The position numbers were made by a program, and so were the translations under genes. The notes under the pieces are model-generated. The model saw nothing but the letters and a program-made list of their open reading frames with translations. It made no database searches and was not told the DNA's origin. 64,000 bases of DNA from Chitinophagales bacterium (lineage in GTDB: Bacteria > Bacteroidota > Bacteroidia > Chitinophagales > Chitinophagaceae), in NCBI GenBank assembly GCA_017303835.1, contig JAFLBI010000001.1:1426001-1490000 (forward strand). Direction: 5' to 3'. Below, piece after piece: positions 33,503 through 42,241 of the stretch (position 1 is its first letter; each line of letters starts with the position of its first letter).

Positions 33503-34156
33503 ATGCTCAAGGCAACTAATATACATAAGCGCTACGTCGATCTGGAAGTGGTTAAAGGAATTGATCTGGAAGTGCAGGCCGGCGAAGTGGTCAGCATTGT
33601 TGGCTCTTCCGGCGCTGGTAAAAGTACCCTGCTCCATATTTTGGGTACCCTGGACGCTGCTGATCAGGGCGAAATCTGGATTAACGGACAGGCAGTGCAC
33701 CAACTCAGCGGCAAAGCTTTGGCCCAGTTCCGTAATACCCAGATTGGTTTCATCTTTCAGTTCCATCATTTACTGCCCGAGTTTACAGCCTTAGAGAATG
33801 TGTGCATCCCTGCATGGATTGCCGGCACTAAACAAGCTGCTGCACAGAAAAGAGGTTTGGAATTACTTGATATGCTGGGACTAGCCGACAGGGCTGAAAA
33901 TAAACCCCAACAACTCAGTGGTGGAGAACAGCAAAGAGTGGCTGTGGCAAGGGCTTTGATCAACCAACCCAAGATTGTTTTTGCAGATGAGCCTACGGGT
34001 AATCTGGACAGCACCAATGCACAGGAATTACATCAATTATTTATCCGTTTACGCGATACCCTTGCGCAGACCTTTCTTATCGTTACACACAATGATGCAT
34101 TGGCCGCTATGAGCGATCGTATTCTTCGAATGAAGGATGGAAAATTGGTTAGCTAA
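33503..34156 (+). CDS. LolD/MacB-type ABC transporter ATPase
   Basis: A 217-residue ATPase: Walker A GSSGAGKST, Q-loop FIFQFHHLLPEF, signature LSGGEQQRVAVARAL, Walker [14 protein letters not shown] and switch His in VTHND. It belongs to the LolD/MacB/FtsE group that powers extraction of lipoproteins or export by FtsX-type permeases. It is closest to LolD by length and motif wording. No permease gene is adjacent, so the partner is elsewhere. Its 3' end overlaps the convergent cobalamin adenosyltransferase gene by 8 bases. A near-consensus TAAGTTTA lies just upstream. Confidence 0.85.
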   Translation: MLKATNIHKRYVDLEVVKGIDLEVQAGEVVSIVGSSGAGKSTLLHILGTLDAADQGEIWINGQAVHQLSGKALAQFRNTQIGFIFQFHHLLPEFTALENVCIPAWIAGTKQAAAQKRGLELLDMLGLADRAENKPQQLSGGEQQRVAVARALINQPKIVFADEPTGNLDSTNAQELHQLFIRLRDTLAQTFLIVTHNDALAAMSDRILRMKDGKLVS

Positions 34157-34712
34157 TACGGGGCTTCCACGGAATTTCTGGCGCATTCAATTGATGGCCT
34201 ACATAACGGGCCAATACAAACAAATAATCGCTCAAACGATTAAGGTATTTCAAGACCAGATCATCCACGAATAATTGGTTCTCTTTCAAGTAAACACAAT
34301 TGCGTTCTGCTCTTCTACACACACAACGCGCTACGTGTAGATGCGATACAGCAGGATGGCCGCCCGGAAGTATAAATGATTTCATGGCAGGCAGCACTTC
34401 ATTCATCTTGTCGATAGTCTGCTCCAGCAAAGCCACATCACTATCTTTCAAATCAGGAATCTTCATGGCAGGCTCTTTATCAGGATCGCAAGCCAAGGAA
34501 GAACCAATGGTGAAAAGCCTGTCCTGAATTTCTTTCAGCATGCTATTAACAGCTGTATCAGTGATATGGTCATTGCATAAGCCAATGTATGAATTCAATT
34601 CATCCACTGTACCGTAGCTCTCAATACGCAGGTGACTCTTGGGAACCTTGGTTCCACCGATTAAGGAAGTATGTCCGGCATCACCGGTCTTGGTATATAT
34701 TTTCAGGGCCAT
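34149..34712 (-). CDS. Cob(I)yrinic acid a,c-diamide/cobalamin adenosyltransferase, PduO type
   Basis: A 187-residue PduO/MMAB-type enzyme that transfers adenosyl from ATP to cob(I)alamin. Diagnostic motifs are the N-terminal IYTKTGDAGHTSLIGG (ATP binding), RIESYGTVDELNSYIGL, and a C-terminal ARCVCRRAERN with the conserved Arg-Arg-Ala-Glu. The ATG at 34712 starts at the family N-terminus; a longer frame to 34784 adds an unrelated hydrophobic leader. On the minus strand TTTATTTG upstream of this ATG is one mismatch from the promoter box. No other B12 genes are close. It probably supplies coenzyme B12 to a mutase or reductase elsewhere. Confidence 0.92.
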   Translation of the reverse strand: MALKIYTKTGDAGHTSLIGGTKVPKSHLRIESYGTVDELNSYIGLCNDHITDTAVNSMLKEIQDRLFTIGSSLACDPDKEPAMKIPDLKDSDVALLEQTIDKMNEVLPAMKSFILPGGHPAVSHLHVARCVCRRAERNCVYLKENQLFVDDLVLKYLNRLSDYLFVLARYVGHQLNAPEIPWKPRIS

Positions 34713-34804
34713 GTGCTTGGTTTGTTGGGGCGCAAATAAAACTAAAAATGAAAAAAGCGGCAAATTGTTCACTTGCCGCCTCATTATTTCTTTGATTATC
34801 AGGA

Positions 34805-35512
34805 TTAAACTACATGATGATGCTGCTTAACCTGCGCATGATCGGTTTCAATCAAACCATCGCGCAAGCGTACCACCCGCTTGGCATATGCGGCAATATC
34901 TTCTTCGTGTGTAACCAGTACAACGGTATTACCTGCTGCCTGTATCTGGCTAAAGATTTCCATCACTTCTACTGAGGTTTTGGAATCCAGGTTACCGGTA
35001 GGTTCATCAGCCAACAAAAGTGAGGGATTATTCACCAATGCACGGGCAATGGCCACACGCTGAATCTGACCACCACTGAGCTCATTAGATTTGTGGTGAC
35101 TTCTCGTTTCCAAACCTACTTTTTTCAAAGCTTCCATGGCTCTCTCCATACGGTCTTTCTTTGATACACCGGCATAGATCAATGGCAGGGCCACATTCTC
35201 TGCTGCGGTTAATCTTGGCAGGAGGTTAAACTGCTGGAATACGAAACCAATTTCTTTGTTACGTACATCGGCCAAATCATCATCGGGCATTTTGCTCACA
35301 TCATGACCGTTCAGCACATAGGTGCCACCTGTGGGTGAGTCCAGACAGCCAAGGATATTCATCAAAGTACTTTTTCCGCTACCTGATGGTCCCATCAATG
35401 CCACATATTCATTCCTGTGAATATCGAGGGAAATACCCTTGAGTACAGGAATGGCCTGTGAACCCATGAAATAGCTTTTCTGAATATTGTCCAAATGGAT
35501 GATTGGTTCCAT
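34805..35512 (-). CDS. MacB-type ABC transporter ATPase
   Basis: A 235-residue ATPase: Walker [11 protein letters not shown]-loop [12 protein letters not shown], signature [15 protein letters not shown], Walker [14 protein letters not shown] and switch His in VTHEED. The His-rich tail QHHHVV is unusual. It belongs to the MacB/LolD group that drives FtsX-like permeases. The ATG at 35512 lies at the family start and only 1 base after the gatC stop, so it is cotranscribed with gatC. No permease gene is adjacent. It is a second orphan ATPase next to the one at 33503. Confidence 0.85.
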   Translation of the reverse strand: MEPIIHLDNIQKSYFMGSQAIPVLKGISLDIHRNEYVALMGPSGSGKSTLMNILGCLDSPTGGTYVLNGHDVSKMPDDDLADVRNKEIGFVFQQFNLLPRLTAAENVALPLIYAGVSKKDRMERAMEALKKVGLETRSHHKSNELSGGQIQRVAIARALVNNPSLLLADEPTGNLDSKTSVEVMEIFSQIQAAGNTVVLVTHEEDIAAYAKRVVRLRDGLIETDHAQVKQHHHVV

Positions 35513-35513
35513 A

Positions 35514-35804
35514 TTATTTACGAATGACTTTAGGAATGCTGAAATAAGGTGGTTTGGCTGATGGCGCCTGGTCAATAGCAGTTTGGTTATCTAACATAGC
35601 TGCCGGCTGATCGGCTCTTAAGGTGTTTTGTGCATCACCCATATGTATAAGCGGTTGCACACCGCTGGTATCCAATTCATTCAGCTTGTCCACAAACTGA
35701 ATCATGGCCTGTAATTCACCACGCATCGATGCCTGCTCAGCCTCGGTGAGGTATAAGCGGGAAAGATGCGCCAGCTTGGCCACTAATGAATCGGTTACCT
35801 GCAT
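35514..35804 (-). CDS. gatC: Asp-tRNA(Asn)/Glu-tRNA(Gln) amidotransferase subunit GatC
   Basis: A 96-residue GatC subunit: [20 protein letters not shown] helix, [15 protein letters not shown], and the acidic/Pro-rich C-terminal part (TLRADQP, IPKVIRK). It supports GatA and GatB in converting misacylated Glu-tRNA(Gln) or Asp-tRNA(Asn) to the amide. gatA and gatB are not nearby, as is usual in Bacteroidota. The next gene in the unit is the MacB-type ATPase. Its promoter box sits 5 bases before the ATG, suggesting an almost leaderless message. Confidence 0.92.
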   Translation of the reverse strand: MQVTDSLVAKLAHLSRLYLTEAEQASMRGELQAMIQFVDKLNELDTSGVQPLIHMGDAQNTLRADQPAAMLDNQTAIDQAPSAKPPYFSIPKVIRK

Positions 35805-35808
35805 AGAA

Positions 35809-35816
35809 CAAATGTA
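35809..35816 (-). promoter_or_regulatory. -7 promoter box very close to the gatC start
   Basis: Minus-strand TACATTTG (plus CAAATGTA) matches TAnnTTTG. Only 4 bases separate it from the ATG at 35804, so transcription would start at or next to the start codon. No TTG is seen at the -33 distance. Confidence 0.5.
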
Positions 35817-36127
35817 CTTGAAACAATTCGCAGCCCGCAGCGATTTGTGTAAATGGTCGCATATCTAAAGCGATGGTTAAAACGGGGTTGGACTGGTTGT
35901 AGATCAGGGCAAAGGCGACACTATCCCCAAAAAGCATATTCAAAGTGGAAAAATTAACAATATGAATCCAGAAAAAAGTTGAAAATTTAAGGAACAAAGA
36001 ATAAACAAATTATTGCACGCATTGTCATGCAATAAAAGAAACGGAAATATTCGGTCGCTTGGCTTTTAGAATCTGCTACATGCAGGTATAAGAATGGGCA
36101 CAACATCGCTAACTAATACCCCCGCAT
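35817..36127. other. Spacer upstream of gatC and of the small ORF
   Basis: A 311-base AT-rich stretch with no coding frame that resembles a family. It contains an 8-base inverted repeat at 36010-36035. Minus-strand open frames here have no recognisable features. Transcription of the small ORF at 36128 would have to begin in it, but no exact TAnnTTTG box was seen. Confidence 0.4.
36010..36035. repeat. 8-base inverted repeat in a long spacer
   Basis: TTATTGCA-N10-TGCAATAA is a perfect 8-base inverted repeat with a 10-base spacer, the geometry of a dimeric regulator site. It is 93 bases upstream of the small ORF. Confidence 0.35.
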
Positions 36128-36220
36128 ATGTTAGTCGTTTATGTTCTGCTAGCTGCATATCTGGTTTGCCTTTATCTGGCATACAGGGGTGCAGCCGCCA
36201 TGGATGAAGACATTTCATAG
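36128..36220 (+). CDS. Possible 30-residue single-helix membrane peptide
   Basis: ATG to TAG encodes a 30-residue peptide, MLVVYVLLAAYLVCLYLAYR followed by an acidic tail (MDEDIS). It has one strongly hydrophobic helix of about 18 residues, an Arg-Gly after it, and an in-frame stop 15 bases before the ATG, so this is the full frame. A perfect terminator follows 35 bases after the stop, although the surrounding genes do not need one there, which supports transcription of this stretch. It is too short for normal gene calling and has no recognised family. A non-coding RNA ending at the same terminator is the alternative. Confidence 0.4.
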   Translation: MLVVYVLLAAYLVCLYLAYRGAAAMDEDIS

Positions 36221-36254
36221 GTATCATCATACCAATGATCCAATGATTTGCCAC

Positions 36255-36285
36255 AAGGATAAGCGATGCTTATCCTTTTTTTTGT
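36255..36285 (+). terminator. Rho-independent terminator in the gatC-fadN spacer
   Basis: A perfect 10-base stem AAGGATAAGC / GCTTATCCTT with a GAT loop is followed by eight or more T residues. No annotated gene ends on the plus strand here except the possible small ORF at 36128-36220. Confidence 0.85.
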
Positions 36286-36370
36286 TTTGGGAATTTGAAA
36301 TGGAATTTCCACCTATCTTCGATGAAAATAGTTGCATAACTAACTAATTTTAGCACAAATTCTTTGCTGT

Positions 36371-38746
36371 ATGAAACGTGTGATCAAACAGGTAGCCGTA
36401 TTGGGAAGTGGCGTAATGGGCAGCCGTATTGCCTGCCATTTTGCAGGTATTGGTGTTCAAGTGCTCTTACTGGACATGGTTCCAAAAGAAGCTACAGAAA
36501 GTACCAAACCCGCCGAACGAAACAAATTGGTGAATGATGCTTTACAAGCTGCAGTTAAAAGCAACCCCTCTCCTGTTTATCATAAAGATGTGCTGAAGCG
36601 CATCTCCACAGGCAATTTTGATGATAACATGAAAGAGATTGCCAAGTGCGATTGGATCATTGAAGTGGTGGTAGAACGTTTAGACATCAAGAAAATCATC
36701 TATGAAAAAGTTGAGCAGTTCAGAAAGCCCGGTACACTGATTACTTCGAACACTTCAGGTATTCCTATTCATATGCTGAGTGAAGGCAGATCAGCTGATT
36801 TTAAACAACATTTCTGTGGCACACACTTTTTCAATCCGCCCAGATACCTGCGCTTGCTGGAAATTATCCCAACACCAGATACAGATCCTGCTGTTACTGA
36901 TTTTCTGATGCACTATGGTGATTTGCACCTAGGAAAAACAACAGTGCTTTGTAAAGACACGCCTGCATTTATCGCCAACAGAATTGGTGTATTCAGTATC
37001 ATGAGCATTTTCCATATCATGGAAAAGCAGGGATTAAGCATTGATGAAATTGATTTGCTTACTGGACCCATTATTGGCCGTCCCAAATCTGCAACATTCA
37101 GAACAGCTGATGTTGTAGGTATTGATACACTGGTGAAAGTAGCTAAAGGTGTTGCCGACAATTGCCCCACAGATGAAGCTGCATCCATCTTTGCTATTCC
37201 TTCCTGGTTAGAGAAAATGGTAGCACAAAACTGGCTGGGCGACAAAACAGGTCAGGGCTTTTTCAAAAAGATCAAATCAGATAAGGGTAAAGAAATCCTT
37301 ACACTGAATCTTCAAAGCATGGAATATGCGCCGCGTGTGAAAGCAAAATATGCGAGCATTGAAGCGGCCAAGCCTATTGATTCTTTAAAGCAAAGAATTG
37401 GTATGCTGAATGAAGCACCGGATAAAGCAGGATCATTTTATCGTGCATTCCATTATTCACTTTTCTCTTATATCTCACACAGAATTCCGGAAATATCTGA
37501 CGAATTGTATCGTGTGGATGATGCCATGATGGCCGGGTTTGGTTGGGAGATTGGTGCATTTGAAACTTGGGATTTATTAGGTGTAGCCAAGACAGTAGAA
37601 AAGATGAAAGCAGCAGGTGTAAGCGTAGCTGCATGGGTAGAAGAAATGCTTGCTGCGGGTAACAACAGTTTTTATAAAGTGCAGGATGGCAAACGTTATT
37701 GTTATGATGTAGCCAGCAAATCCTATAAAACTTTACCTGGCGGTGATGCATTCCTGGTGATGAACCATAAGTCTGACAAGCTGGTTTGGAAAAACAGTGC
37801 TTGTAAAGTATATGATTTAGGCGGTGATGTAGCTGGTCTGGAATGGAGCACCAAGATGAATAGCATGGGTGGTGAAGTATTGGAAGGTATCAACAAAGCC
37901 ATTGGTATTGCTGAAGATAAATTCAAAGGATTGGTGATTGCCAATGATGGCCCCAATTTCAGTGCTGGTGCCAATGTAGGCATGATCTTCATGCTGGCAA
38001 TTGAACAAGAATATGATGAACTGGATATGGCCATTCGCATGTTCCAGAATACCATGATGCGGGCACGTTACAGCGCTGTACCTGTTGTTACTGCACCCCA
38101 TGGTTTAACATTGGGTGGAGGTTGCGAATTGAACTTACATGCAGACAAAATTTGTGCTGCAGCGGAAACATATATCGGTCTAGTAGAATTAGGTGTAGGC
38201 CTGATTCCAGGCGGTGGTGGTACCAAGGAGTTTGTATTGCGTGCTTCTGATGAAATGCATGAAGATGAGCCGGAAACCATTACACTCAAGAATCGATTCT
38301 TTGCGATTGCTACTGCAAAAGTAGCCACCTCTGCACATGAAGGTATGGGAATGGGTATCCTGAGAAAAGGACAAGATGAAATTATCCTGAACGCTGGCAG
38401 AAGAATTGAAGCAGCAAGACAATCTGTGATTGAACTATACGATGGTGGCTATCAAACACCATTGCAACGCAAAGACATCAAAGTGCTGGGTAAATCCGGA
38501 CTAGGTGCTATGTACGCCGGTATTCATGCGATGTGGCGTGGTGGTTATGCAACCGATCATGATCGTACTGTAGCCAAGAAACTGGCCTATGTGATGTGCG
38601 GTGGCGACCTGAGTGAACCTACTTTGGTGAGTGAACAATACCTGCTGGATTTAGAAAGAGAAGCTTTCTTAAGTCTCTGTGGTGAGAAGAAAACACTAGA
38701 GCGAATTCAAAGCTTACTTAAAGGTGGCAAACCGGTTAGAAACTAA
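36371..38746 (+). CDS. 3-hydroxyacyl-CoA dehydrogenase/enoyl-CoA hydratase fusion, FadN-like
   Basis: A 791-residue fusion for two steps of fatty acid beta-oxidation. The N-terminal NAD-binding fold has VLGSGVMGSRIA, and the dehydrogenase dyad is H152 (GTHFFNPP) with E164. The C-terminal 3HCDH domains follow. From about residue 500 on is a crotonase-like hydratase domain with NFSAGANVGM (oxyanion loop), GGGCELNLHAD and VELGVGLIPGGGG, which supply the two catalytic Glu residues. The order dehydrogenase first, hydratase second is that of Bacillus FadN (YusL), not of E. coli FadB/FadJ. It works on acyl-CoA in the cytoplasm, normally with a thiolase (FadA) that is not next to it here. Length is typical of FadN (789 residues). 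Confidence 0.88.
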   Translation: MKRVIKQVAVLGSGVMGSRIACHFAGIGVQVLLLDMVPKEATESTKPAERNKLVNDALQAAVKSNPSPVYHKDVLKRISTGNFDDNMKEIAKCDWIIEVVVERLDIKKIIYEKVEQFRKPGTLITSNTSGIPIHMLSEGRSADFKQHFCGTHFFNPPRYLRLLEIIPTPDTDPAVTDFLMHYGDLHLGKTTVLCKDTPAFIANRIGVFSIMSIFHIMEKQGLSIDEIDLLTGPIIGRPKSATFRTADVVGIDTLVKVAKGVADNCPTDEAASIFAIPSWLEKMVAQNWLGDKTGQGFFKKIKSDKGKEILTLNLQSMEYAPRVKAKYASIEAAKPIDSLKQRIGMLNEAPDKAGSFYRAFHYSLFSYISHRIPEISDELYRVDDAMMAGFGWEIGAFETWDLLGVAKTVEKMKAAGVSVAAWVEEMLAAGNNSFYKVQDGKRYCYDVASKSYKTLPGGDAFLVMNHKSDKLVWKNSACKVYDLGGDVAGLEWSTKMNSMGGEVLEGINKAIGIAEDKFKGLVIANDGPNFSAGANVGMIFMLAIEQEYDELDMAIRMFQNTMMRARYSAVPVVTAPHGLTLGGGCELNLHADKICAAAETYIGLVELGVGLIPGGGGTKEFVLRASDEMHEDEPETITLKNRFFAIATAKVATSAHEGMGMGILRKGQDEIILNAGRRIEAARQSVIELYDGGYQTPLQRKDIKVLGKSGLGAMYAGIHAMWRGGYATDHDRTVAKKLAYVMCGGDLSEPTLVSEQYLLDLEREAFLSLCGEKKTLERIQSLLKGGKPVRN

Positions 38747-38763
38747 TCATGTGCCTAAAAAAA

Positions 38764-38793
38764 GAAAAGCCCTTGCAGTGCAAGGGCTTTTTT
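38764..38793. terminator. Bidirectional rho-independent terminator
   Basis: Perfect stem AAAGCCCTTGC / GCAAGGGCTTT with a 3-base loop and A/T tracts, between the convergent FadN-like gene and the polysaccharide locus. Confidence 0.92.
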
Positions 38794-40366
38794 AATTACT
38801 GATTTTATAAAGTACCCAATTCGGTGTTTCAAACATAACCAGCAGGTTCAACCCTATCCTTCTACGCATTTGCTCAATATTATATGCGTTCAATACGGTA
38901 AAGTTGTGTAATCGGTTTTCCCGCTTTGCAATACACAAATAGTTAACCGATAATGTGGGGTTCTCTACAACTGTTACAAAGCTTGGTTGCAAGGGCAAGA
39001 GAATATTATTCAGACTTTCCAGATGGGCTACAATGCCATAAGCTGCAGCATCATCAATCATCACTTTACCGCCTCCATCAGTTACATCCTGAATAAACTG
39101 AGCTATCTGCTTTTCTTCACTAATGGCCCTAGTCTCACGGAATGCCCCGCCCTTTAAGAGGGCATGATAAAAGTTTTTCTCTTCAAAATCATTTGTCTTA
39201 GAGAAATAATAAAAACCACCAATGATACTAAGGATGATTCCTGTAAAAATCATCACCCGCATTCGCCTGAAGCTGTGATCGGTTTTGCCAGCATAATAAA
39301 TCAAAATAAGGACGGCCAACAGCAGGAATATAAGCAGGTATTCTACAGATAAATAATATCGATTTGCGATTAACAAAACAGATAACAAAATAAACGGAGA
39401 GATAATGGTCATTAACTCATATATCTTTCCTTTATACAGCATTAATGCAACCACAAACAATGGTGTCATCAATAGAATAAAGAAATGATACACAATCTGT
39501 GTCTGCTTTGTCAGAATGGTGCCCTTGGCATCTACTAAGAGATTATCAATAGCTTTCAAACCAGTGATCGCCCAGTTTGAATACTGACTACTAAGAAAAT
39601 ATTCAGGATTACCTGCGTGCGATTGGTTCAATGTTCTAAACAAGTAGATAGCCCCAAGGGGCAGCAAAAAGATAATGATATAAATAGCAGCAGTTCTGTT
39701 AGCCAGCTTTCTGCGCAGAGAACGATTGTTCAGAGATTCATAGTACTGCAATACCGGTGGCTGGTCTTTTGATATCTTGATACCTTCCAGAGAAATCAAT
39801 ACAATAAACGGAAAGAAGGCTATCAGTAGCCAAATGAAGTTATAATTGCTGAAAATCAAGCAAGCCAAATAAATGCTGGAAAGTGACAAATAGAAAGTTG
39901 TTTGGCTTCTGTAGTAGTTAAAAAAACTTCTATAAACCAGATAGAAGAAGAGCAATACCATAGCAATACTTCTTCCCGAAACAGCTGCGAATACCATACC
40001 CGGGTGAAACATAAACAGAGCCGTCACCATAGGTACATAAATATTCATCGGCAATTTGGTACTGAGGTGGTTTCTCAGAATAAAATAGTAAAGGATGCTC
40101 ATCACGAGGATGGAAGCAGCCACAGGCGCAAATAAATAACCCAGCGGCGTAAAGACAAGGTTAGATAAAAACACCAAGCTTGGAAAAGTAGTACCAAGAA
40201 TAACCAGCTTATTCTGCTTAGCTTCAAACAACAGTTTTAGTTTCTCAGCATAAAATAATGACTCAGTATGCTCATAGCCACTCCTGTGCACAATCCATGT
40301 AATACATACATAGTACAGGACCATGAACAAGGTTAAAAGGCTAATATTTTTCTTCGATATCTGCAT
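38792..40366 (-). CDS. Polytopic membrane protein of the polysaccharide locus
   Basis: A 524-residue protein with about ten or eleven hydrophobic segments from residue 10 to about 400 and a soluble C-terminal part of about 120 residues (VMIDDAAAYGIVAHLESLNN, VLNAYNIEQMRRRIG). The layout resembles GT-C-type or O-antigen-polymerase-type membrane proteins, but I see no diagnostic catalytic motif. Its ATG is one base after the stop of the glycosyltransferase gene, so it is translated from the same message and likely acts with it, for example in polymer modification or export. Function is inferred from context only. Confidence 0.65.
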   Translation of the reverse strand: MQISKKNISLLTLFMVLYYVCITWIVHRSGYEHTESLFYAEKLKLLFEAKQNKLVILGTTFPSLVFLSNLVFTPLGYLFAPVAASILVMSILYYFILRNHLSTKLPMNIYVPMVTALFMFHPGMVFAAVSGRSIAMVLLFFYLVYRSFFNYYRSQTTFYLSLSSIYLACLIFSNYNFIWLLIAFFPFIVLISLEGIKISKDQPPVLQYYESLNNRSLRRKLANRTAAIYIIIFLLPLGAIYLFRTLNQSHAGNPEYFLSSQYSNWAITGLKAIDNLLVDAKGTILTKQTQIVYHFFILLMTPLFVVALMLYKGKIYELMTIISPFILLSVLLIANRYYLSVEYLLIFLLLAVLILIYYAGKTDHSFRRMRVMIFTGIILSIIGGFYYFSKTNDFEEKNFYHALLKGGAFRETRAISEEKQIAQFIQDVTDGGGKVMIDDAAAYGIVAHLESLNNILLPLQPSFVTVVENPTLSVNYLCIAKRENRLHNFTVLNAYNIEQMRRRIGLNLLVMFETPNWVLYKISN

Positions 40367-40367
40367 A

Positions 40368-42230
40368 TCATGAGTTACCTGCTACTGATGCAGCGGTAGA
40401 AGAATGAGATACTTTGGTTAAACCATGGTTTGTTTTCTCCCAGTAAAATGGTTTGTAGATTAACTGCCACAACCCTTTGTAAGCCGCGATAGAGTGCATT
40501 AACCAATAAATAGGATTTAATGCAGCAAACAAAATCAACTCATAGTAACGTCTTTTAAACACAGCAAGCATGTTCACATAAACCATTAGTACGTTACCTG
40601 CAATAAAGTTGAAAATGGAGATATACAAAACCCAGTCTGGGAATAAAGCACGCACAGATTTAATATCAAAAATGATATAAATAATAAAGAAGACTAAGAG
40701 CACCGGGTACAAAAGGAAGGTTACGGCAGTACCACCAATAAAGAAGTTGAATCCAAAAAATCCTCTCCAACCAATTCTTCGAATCAGTTTCCGTGGGTTA
40801 CGCATGTGTACCAAAAAGGTCTGCATATAGCCTTTAATCCATCTGGAGCGCTGACGAATCCAGTTAAATGGTTCGTTATTGGCTTCTTCCAGCGTAGTAC
40901 TATTTACCACTCCTACTTTATAGAGCTTTTCAAATACGCGTACACCTAAGTCGGCATCCTCTGTAACATTGAAGGGATCCCATGCACCCAACTCAACCAA
41001 CTTATCGAGCTTAAAGTGATTAGATGTACCACCCAACGGAATAGGTACATCCAGTGACTGAAGACCGGTAAGCATGTAATCGAACCAGTAAGAATACTCC
41101 AGGGTAAACATCCTTGTGAGCAGGTTCTCATTCTTATTAAAATAGTTTAACGCACCTTGCAATACGATAAACTCATCTGGTAGTTTTCTGAAAAGCACCA
41201 CCACTTTTTTCAGCTGATCAGAATCCGGGATATCTTCTGCATCATAGATAGTGAGGTATTTACCTCTGCAGAAATAAATACCGTAATTACATGCTTTCGG
41301 CTTGGTCTTAGGCATGTGATAAGGCACAACAATTACCTCAAAGTTTGCAGGAAAATCCAGCGCCCTAACGGCATTCAATGTTTTATCATCATCTTCCTCA
41401 ATCAGCAGTTTTACGTCAAGCTTACCTCTTGGATAATCTAAGCTGCGCAGGTTCCAGATAAGTTTACGAATCAACTTATCTTCTTTATACACTGGCAGCA
41501 ATATCGTATATACCGGAAGGGTATGATTTTCAACAGCCCTGATTTCTTCTTTGGTCACAGAATCATGTAATTCACTCATGGATCCTTTCAAAGCCAGGTA
41601 AAGCTTAAATAAGATGGCGAAGAGAAAGGTCAGACTCAAAAACAGGTTGAGTATGATGGATGTTGATACGAAGGAGACGCCTAATGCTAACAACAATAAT
41701 ATAGTCACACCAAAAAAAACAGCCAGCTGTCCATCCGTGAAAGTAATGATACCCGAGCTCTCAGGGTCTCTTCGCATTAGACTGAATACAGCTTCTTTTA
41801 CAAAGAAGATACCGCGTTTGGTATGTGCTAACCAAGTAATATCCAAATCGGAAGCTGCCAGCATTCTGATGCGGCAATTAAATTTAACTGCAAGTCCGGC
41901 AATCAATTTCTCATCCAAAGGGTCTGCCGCTGCAATCAACAAAGTTCCACTACCATCTCTACGAAGAGGAATGTAGAGAAAGGAATTCATATGGTGCAGA
42001 TCGCACTGTTCTAATAAGTACTCGTCGATTTCCTCGTTGCGTACATCAATGAGTGGGTAATTCTCTTTTTCCAGAAAAGCCACATACTCTTTACGGGTCA
42101 AAAACCCAAAGTTCAATGCAGCTTTAATCAAAGCATAGTTGTACTCATCAGCAATGTTTGCAATGTCCCGGAGCTTTTCTTCCGGAAACATTCCCGCAGA
42201 CACCATATGATTGAGGGCACATAAAGGCAT
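40368..42230 (-). CDS. Membrane glycosyltransferase family 2 with MshEN-like N-terminus
   Basis: A 620-residue processive-type glycosyltransferase. Residues 10-140 look like the MshEN/GSPII_E_N fold seen in type II/IV secretion ATPases and NfrB (YALIKAALNFGFLTRKEYV, FLYIPLRRDGSGTLLIAAADPLDE). Two transmembrane helices (about 167-212) precede a GT2 catalytic domain: DAED at 330-333, TEDAD at 423-427 and QRSRW at 460-464, matching D,D,D,QxxRW of cellulose synthase. Two or three more helices follow (490-590). There is no PilZ domain. It should polymerise a beta-linked glycan from nucleotide sugar and pass it through the membrane with the BcsB-like neighbour. The ATG at 42230 was preferred over a TTG at 42266, which would start inside a hairpin. 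The sugar is unknown. Confidence 0.82.
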   Translation of the reverse strand: MPLCALNHMVSAGMFPEEKLRDIANIADEYNYALIKAALNFGFLTRKEYVAFLEKENYPLIDVRNEEIDEYLLEQCDLHHMNSFLYIPLRRDGSGTLLIAAADPLDEKLIAGLAVKFNCRIRMLAASDLDITWLAHTKRGIFFVKEAVFSLMRRDPESSGIITFTDGQLAVFFGVTILLLLALGVSFVSTSIILNLFLSLTFLFAILFKLYLALKGSMSELHDSVTKEEIRAVENHTLPVYTILLPVYKEDKLIRKLIWNLRSLDYPRGKLDVKLLIEEDDDKTLNAVRALDFPANFEVIVVPYHMPKTKPKACNYGIYFCRGKYLTIYDAEDIPDSDQLKKVVVLFRKLPDEFIVLQGALNYFNKNENLLTRMFTLEYSYWFDYMLTGLQSLDVPIPLGGTSNHFKLDKLVELGAWDPFNVTEDADLGVRVFEKLYKVGVVNSTTLEEANNEPFNWIRQRSRWIKGYMQTFLVHMRNPRKLIRRIGWRGFFGFNFFIGGTAVTFLLYPVLLVFFIIYIIFDIKSVRALFPDWVLYISIFNFIAGNVLMVYVNMLAVFKRRYYELILFAALNPIYWLMHSIAAYKGLWQLIYKPFYWEKTNHGLTKVSHSSTAASVAGNS

Positions 42231-42241
42231 AACAAGATAGT

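Noticed and set aside
35737-35997. Minus-strand frame overlapping gatC and the spacer
   Set aside because: It is in a different frame from gatC, hydrophobic and without family match or start context.
36066-36254. Minus-strand frame in the gatC-fadN spacer
   Set aside because: No family features. The opposite strand has a terminator and a cleaner short frame.
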